Positions 58,096 to 64,000 of a stretch of DNA of 64,000 nucleotides are shown in pieces (the first letter of the stretch is position 1; every line of letters begins with the position of its first letter). The notes beneath the pieces were generated by a model. The model was not told the origin of the DNA. It was given only the letters and a program-made list of their open reading frames with translations, and did no database searches. The position numbers were made by a program, and so were the translations under genes. Origin of the DNA: Isoetes taiwanensis (taxonomy: Eukaryota; Streptophyta; Lycopodiopsida; Isoetales; Isoetaceae); contig JAJEKV010000033.1 of NCBI GenBank assembly GCA_021234155.1, positions 13,155,614 through 13,219,613 on the forward strand, written 5' to 3'.

Positions 58096-60295
58096 ATGAA
58101 CCGTGTTGTATTTTTGGCAGTTTCTTGCAAAATACTTGCAACCATGTTTTCTGGAACAATTGATTGGCAGAAGATGAGGATGTGCTCTTTATATCGTGAG
58201 CCAGTACGTATATTGTCTATCACCACCATATAGGTAATCCCAATTTCTTTTTGTTGCCCCCTTATCCAAGATGTCATGGATAAAACCTTAATTCCATGTC
58301 GATCATTAGCATAATTTATAATCTCTCCCTTGAAGCTAGGCATGAGATTTAAAATACTTATGCTGTTTTACAATCTTTCATGCTTCCCTTTTATATGCAG
58401 CTGCAACCAGAGAAGAATCTTGAAGAATCAAGCAATAGAAAGTGCTCATTGGATAATGAGTTCCTCCTTTCTACACCTTTCAAGGGAAGACCGCAAAGGG
58501 GATGATGTTGTATGATAGTCCAGGTACAAAAATGCCGCTCTTATTTAAAACAATTGATCTTTATGTGCGTTTAACTCCTAGACGTATTATTCTTGGCAGG
58601 AGTCACTGGGCCAATAATTGCTCCATCCTGTTCCGTCTGAGTTGCGAGAATGGACAAGTGTGGTATGACTAGAAGCAGCTAGGCAACTGTATATTATATT
58701 GGTAAACCATTGGTGTTTGCAGACAAACTTCTTCCTTTTTATTCATGCTAGGAAGTGATTGAATCTTGATTGTACCATGATTAATACTTTGCAAATTTTA
58801 GCAGAGGAACGAGCTGCAAATTTTTTGGATTTGCTTGTTCCCGCGTTATGCAGGTGAATATTTGGACCTCATTATCATGTTTTGACCTGCATGGTTGTAT
58901 GCTTGACAACATATTTTATCAAGATGTTTGTAAGAGGTAGATTCATTGAAGCTAGCTATAGATTGTTCAAAAAATTGTTTCTTAGTTTGTTGTATGAATC
59001 GTGATTTATAATGGAAAAGGAAACAATATAGTTTGATGAAGAAACTCATCTTGATTGATTGACCACTTAAGTTTGCAAAATGATAATGCTTTCCAAGTTA
59101 TGGCTTAATAAGTGCATTAATATCAATTACATCGCCCTATGGGGTTTATAGGAAACGATATGGTTAGCTTCATTAGAAAACCGTTCCAACAAGGATAATG
59201 GTTTAATGCATATGTTACTTATTTGAACCACATAGTTAAAGTATATCAATAAAATATACTAATTAAATAAATCAAGTAACCATTATAAAGACCCCGTGAT
59301 CAAGGTCAATGTGTCATGTTTACCATGGAACGTGACCAAGCTCAACGTGACCAAGGTCCATGGGGTCCATGCAAGCATATGTGGCCTCTAAATGGAACCT
59401 TAGACCTATGTCCTCACAAAAGGTACAAAGTCGGAAAGGGATTATATAATTTGGCACAACCAATCGTAAATCTATGGATAGGGGCTATAATCAACCTTGT
59501 TAATTTGAAAGTTTCCGGCTTGGTTGAAAATGTTTTTGGATTTTTTTTTATATCGATTTCCTAAGATTTTAGGGAGTTTGGATCCCGGAAAAAAACTCCG
59601 ATTATCCAAAAATCGGCCAACAATTTTTTGTTAAGAATTTCTATGTTCGAGAATTTCTTCTGCGCATGCATCCACGACTCTTTTCCCTTTTCATGCACCA
59701 GCAGATAGCAGATGGGTATGCATTTCGATGCTGTAGCAACTGGAGCCTAACTGGCTGGCTAAATATTATGATTTGGGGGCGTATTCATCCGACATGGATG
59801 GCACGTGCTATTTTTCTCGGATTCCAGATGTTGAGAGAACCGACGGGTATAGATATTTGCATTTGAAGGTAATACTCTGTGTCTAAACCACCATCTATCC
59901 AAATTTACGAGATTGATACCCTGTGTCTACACCATCATCTGTGTAGATTCAAAATATTATTTTGATTGTTTTGATTCCTACATATTGCACCAAAATGCCA
60001 TTTCAGATAACTTTGTGCAGGTAATTCGATCTGCATGGATGATTTCTTCATCTTGAAGATCCTTCAAGTCTTGGAAGTTTAGGTTGAGATCAGGAGGTCA
60101 TAAGCGTGGCTCTGCAGAAGGTAATCTTTAGTAAGTTGCATGCTGTATCATTTTGTTTTAATAAATGTTCGTTTAGGGTAGAGTGTGCATACTAGCTTCA
60201 GCTATCATGGAAAATGATCAGACAAACAAATTGTGTTGGATGATCTAGAAGGGCTCTTCTGAGTCTTATACACTTATGTTTTATAGACGACGTAC

Positions 60296-60505
60296 ATTCA
60301 AGGAGAATCCTTATGAAACAGTGCGTTGAATTAGAGTCCAGATTTGAAAAGAATCCTTATGATGTGTGTTGGGTTAGATTCCAGATTGAAAGACAATCCT
60401 TATGAAACGTGTTTGTTGCATTAGATTCCAGAAGGGTTCTTCTAAGTAATATACGCGTATCTTTTAGAGATGTTAACGTTCAAAGGGAGTCCTTATGAAG
60501 CAATT
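60296..60505. repeat. Imperfect ~60-bp repeats
   Basis: Units containing AATCCTTATGA and TTAGATTCCAGA occur three to four times with varied spacing. Confidence 0.55.
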
Positions 60506-61246
60506 CATGCTCATCAAATTGTATCGAACTTATTGTTCTTCATTGGAATAGGACAGTTTACAGTGGTCCTATAATGGGACAGGAATGCGGTCTCCTCTAC
60601 CAATAGTGAGGGGTCAATTAAGGTGATATATATTTACAATAGCAAATAAAAAAAAGATGTTATTTGATGTATTTTACCAACCCTGGCTTGGAGCCAACGT
60701 GGCTGCGTGAGAGGCACACAGCAGAGTTTCTGATTCTACATTGGCATAGGGTTCCTATGGATTTATTAGGGTATCCTGGTGTTGATAATGAACATCTGTA
60801 TATTTGTGCAGCATTACGGATACAAACACTTAAATTGTGAGAGCATCCAAGAAGGACAGCTATTATGAGGAGGCTGCCTACTGAAAATGTTGGGCTGCAA
60901 AAGAGATTCTGAAAGAGATTACGACCATTGTCAAATGAAATATTTCTAACAAGATGCATCCTTTTGTAACATTTCTTTGTGTTTGTATGGCTACCTATGT
61001 GCCTTTAAAACCTCTTGCTGGGTGCCTTGGTAGTATTTTGTAGTCGCCAAGGAGCAGCAAAGCAGTTGCACTTAGATAATGGAACCTCAGGCTTGGTACA
61101 TTCGTTTCAGGCTCTGGTCTTACCTGTATTGTTCAGCTAACATGAGCATGAAGGCATGTCTTCCCATCATCCAGTCATCATTTTAGATGCCATGTAACAT
61201 GTAAAAACAAATTAAATCGTCATTAAATTTGTTCCAGTTGCTTTGC

Positions 61247-61465
61247 AATTTTCCTCATTGTTCTTTCCATCTCTCTAGCTTTTAATCTTTGCTTTGGAGT
61301 TTTTGATGCATGATAATTTGGTACAAACTGTGGGGAATAACTTGGATGATGCTCCTTTAGTGTTCTTTCCATTTTTCTAGCGTTTAGTCTTTGTTTAGAG
61401 TCTCTGATCCCTGGTAATTTGGTGCAGACTATAATTAATAGCTTGGACGATGCACATGAACTCAT
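61247..61465. repeat. ~115-bp tandem duplication
   Basis: GTTCTTTCCATCTCTCTAGC to AACTTGGATGATGC occurs twice, about 80% similar by eye. Confidence 0.65.
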
Positions 61466-64000
61466 AATCTCTTCTCTGTCTCATCACATCTCCTATTCTT
61501 CAGCTGATCCTTGATGGTTTAGGCTTCCGAAGTGCCAAGGAAACAGAGTTGAAAATCGTGTAGGATGCGTTTGGCTAACTGTATCTATGTATTTCATGTC
61601 ATTTGCTAATTGCATAGTGCAAATTACATCTTAGTGTTACTGGCACATCATTGTCCCATCATTACTTCATAGCTCTAATAGCTAGACAATTTAAACACAA
61701 TTATCTGTTTCATTTCTATGCAGAAATGGAATGCAGTTGTACTATCTAGACAACTTAGATTATATTTCTTTGCATTCTGCGCTTGCCAAGTATCTATTCT
61801 TTCATTTCCAGTGGGAGTGGGAGTAACAGATATATGCAATGCAATCAAGATTCTGAGTTTAGTTTGTTAATACCATAATACTCATATTCGTTGATAGGAA
61901 GCACAAAATGGGACAGCAAGGTGAAATGCTCAGAGTGAATTCAATGTTGGGCTTCCAGAACATCCAAGCACTTTCCCAAGCAGAACTACACTTCAAACAA
62001 GTTCAGTAGGTGAGGCAGAAGCCATACTTTTTAGCGCTATCTCTACACTTGCTAGAAATAAATACAGGTCATTGGTAAAAGTTTAGAGGCCAATTGCCCA
62101 ATTTGCCTAAAGATTGTAGTGCATTGTGTTGGTAGGAATTTGTAACTTGAAGATGTAGTGTGGTTAAAGTAACAAGACGTAATTGCTCTTATATGTAGTT
62201 GTCGCTTGCAGGACTTGAAGCAACTGGCCGAAAAGAGACCTTGCACAGCATTTGCTGGTATATGTACATGTTTGCATCTGGAAAGGCCTACATATTGTAG
62301 ACAGTACTTAATGAGATTGTACAAAACTTCATGCAACACCTTTATTTCCTTCGATGATTGAGAACCAAGATTCCATGACATTATATGTGGCAGCTAAGAC
62401 AGACTCATAAGAAACGACCTTATTTCTCATGTTGCTTGGACGAACCAAGTAAGTCTTGAAGAGCTTTTCTTATTTTCTTCAGCTTTATAATTGAATATAG
62501 CATTTTTGCATGTCTCTATGGTGGTCAGTGTTGTTTTATAGAATTGCTTGCAGATCTGCCAATAGCTCCAACTATTCATGCTGGGTGCATTTGACTTAAG
62601 ACTAATTCTAATGCTATTTTAGGTTGTTGGTGCACATGCATGCCTATTATGGTAAAGTAATAGTTGATTGTGCCTAGGATATTGCGCATTAAGGGCTACG
62701 CTATATTTTTTATTCATTTCTGTGGCAGAAGTGGGTTACTTGAAAATTGTGCCATCTAATTCATTGAAATTATTATGGCAGTGACAGTTTATGGGCCTAG
62801 ATGCATATTTAGCTTCGTTGTAGATGGAATCAGGTTGAATTGCTCCTTAAATAGCAGGGAAATATAAATATGTTGAATGCTTGATACATGCATTATGAGA
62901 AAATAGCTTGCAATGGTTTTTAAAGTCTGCTTTTGTCGAAGCTTAATGCTTTATGGGTAGTTATTGATTAACACATGTTGTGCAGGTCTTTGAACAGATG
63001 TGGAGTAAGAACATGGGCTATTACTTGCGAGATTTGAATTGAGATAGAATAGTGCTTAGGTTTTAGAATTGTCCCTAGAAATATCAACTTAATGGAATGG
63101 GTTGCAGAAGATAATAGCTCAATGCTCGGATTTCCTTTGCTACAAGCTTTTCCAGCATGTTTTGGGTTTGTGTATAGGCAGTGTGCATTGTGATATACGG
63201 TTATAGGTGAGGTGCTGCTATAGAAATTACACTCAGGTTAAGATAGATTACTGGTTGGCACATGCATGCATCGTTCAGGATGCAGTTTATAGGCTGGGTT
63301 GCATGCGAATGATGGTATAAAAGGTTGACTTATGTATGTAAGATATATGAAACAAAGTCGAGTTAATTTTGTGAAGAAAATACTGATTTGGAGGGAGTAC
63401 TGTAATATAATATTATAGAAGATGGTCTTACAAGGGCTTGGTCGCTTTTCTTAAAGGTGTTGTGATGTGGTTGTTAGGGATACAGGCTTATATGGGACGG
63501 ATGCTATGGTTAACTTAAAAGTTCTACTGCTTTGCAGCAAGTGATAATAACGGTGCAAGTATATTGTAGTTTGACTTATAGACAAGTGCACAGGTTATGC
63601 AGCAAACGGTGCTGCTACATGCAGGTTACGTTTTGTTACATGAAGGTCTACATAATAAATGGGTCACAGTGCAAATATCTCAATATAATGTTGCATTTGG
63701 ATGTCTGTTTCAAAAAAACTCAAATAGGAAGGCACTTATGAAATATGGTGCAATTCTGAATACAAATCTACCTTTGATATATCACTCTATTTTCACCATA
63801 AGTAGAGTGTCATTTGTATGGTTGTAGATACCATCAAAGAAATATGAGGGGCCTTCATTTGATATTATTCCATTGTCTAATGGTACGAAGATTTTTTGTT
63901 CAAATGTAAAATGTGCTAAACTTTACATTTATATTTCACATGAACATTGTACCATAACGTCAACAAAATTACTGCAATATTACGCACTATAATTACAACT

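Larger units (their letters stand above)
58096..64000. other. AT-rich region without recognisable gene
   Basis: Only short frames; 58059-58343 minus (94 codons, MVVIDNIRTGSRYKEHI) is the most protein-like and might be an isolated exon. Polypyrimidine-AG sites are frequent, so introns of an unrecognised gene or a long non-coding transcript are possible. Two small repeats are listed separately. Confidence 0.35.

Overview
The window is nuclear DNA of a land plant, mostly transposable elements with few host genes. Two plant-lineage gene types are visible: a SAUR auxin-response gene (12761-13132, minus) and a decayed DYW-type PPR gene (about 14.0-15.5 kb, minus). Most genic regions appear split by introns. 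An endonuclease-less Penelope-like element is described from Selaginella but is not typical of flowering plants, so a seed-free plant such as a fern or lycophyte is my best guess. That is inference only.

Layout. 1-10.9 kb: a broken Ty3/gypsy pol is split by an 8.8 kb insertion at a T tract inside its integrase. The insertion has 2.3 kb direct repeats at both ends (384-2706 and 6855-9135) flanking a two-ORF core with a Penelope-type reverse transcriptase and no visible endonuclease. 12.7-15.5 kb: the SAUR gene and the PPR pseudogene. 18.4-21.2 kb: first copy of a multi-exon DDE-like transposase relic, its intron position filled by a 58-bp GTGGTG minisatellite. 21.3-33.1 kb: GTGGTG/CACCAC repeats, plus-strand ORFs I do not recognise, and a minus-strand multi-exon gene model (start 32984) with a duplicated exon pair. 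That gene region is interrupted by a 4.4 kb transposon (25977-30404) with 32-bp inverted ends and, judged against nearby empty-site copies, no target duplication.

34647-45954: a complete LTR retrotransposon (TSD ATTAG, near-identical LTRs, tRNA-Asp-type primer site). Its gag-pol is heavily frameshifted, a long extra coding region follows pol, and a 273-bp MITE-like insertion sits in the 5' LTR. 46-50.6 kb: AT-rich and unresolved, with one small retroposon-like insertion. 50.7-53.2 kb: second copy of the same transposase family, whose non-coding parts carry TGCTG-type repeats instead. It converges on minus-strand genes at 53.4-56.7 kb: an FCP1/NIF-like phosphatase relic and a coiled-coil protein with a RING-like finger. 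57.2-58.1 kb: a LINE 3'-end remnant, partly tandemly duplicated. 58.1-64 kb: no recognisable gene, some short repeats.

The window mainly records nested insertion: Penelope-like into gypsy, TIR element into a repeat-rich gene, MITE into LTR. The best candidates for something undescribed are the TSD-less TIR element with its internal inverted GATCACACC array, the intron-containing endonuclease-less Penelope-like element with extra ORFs, and the transposase family whose copies carry copy-specific short-motif satellites in their introns beside convergent accessory genes.
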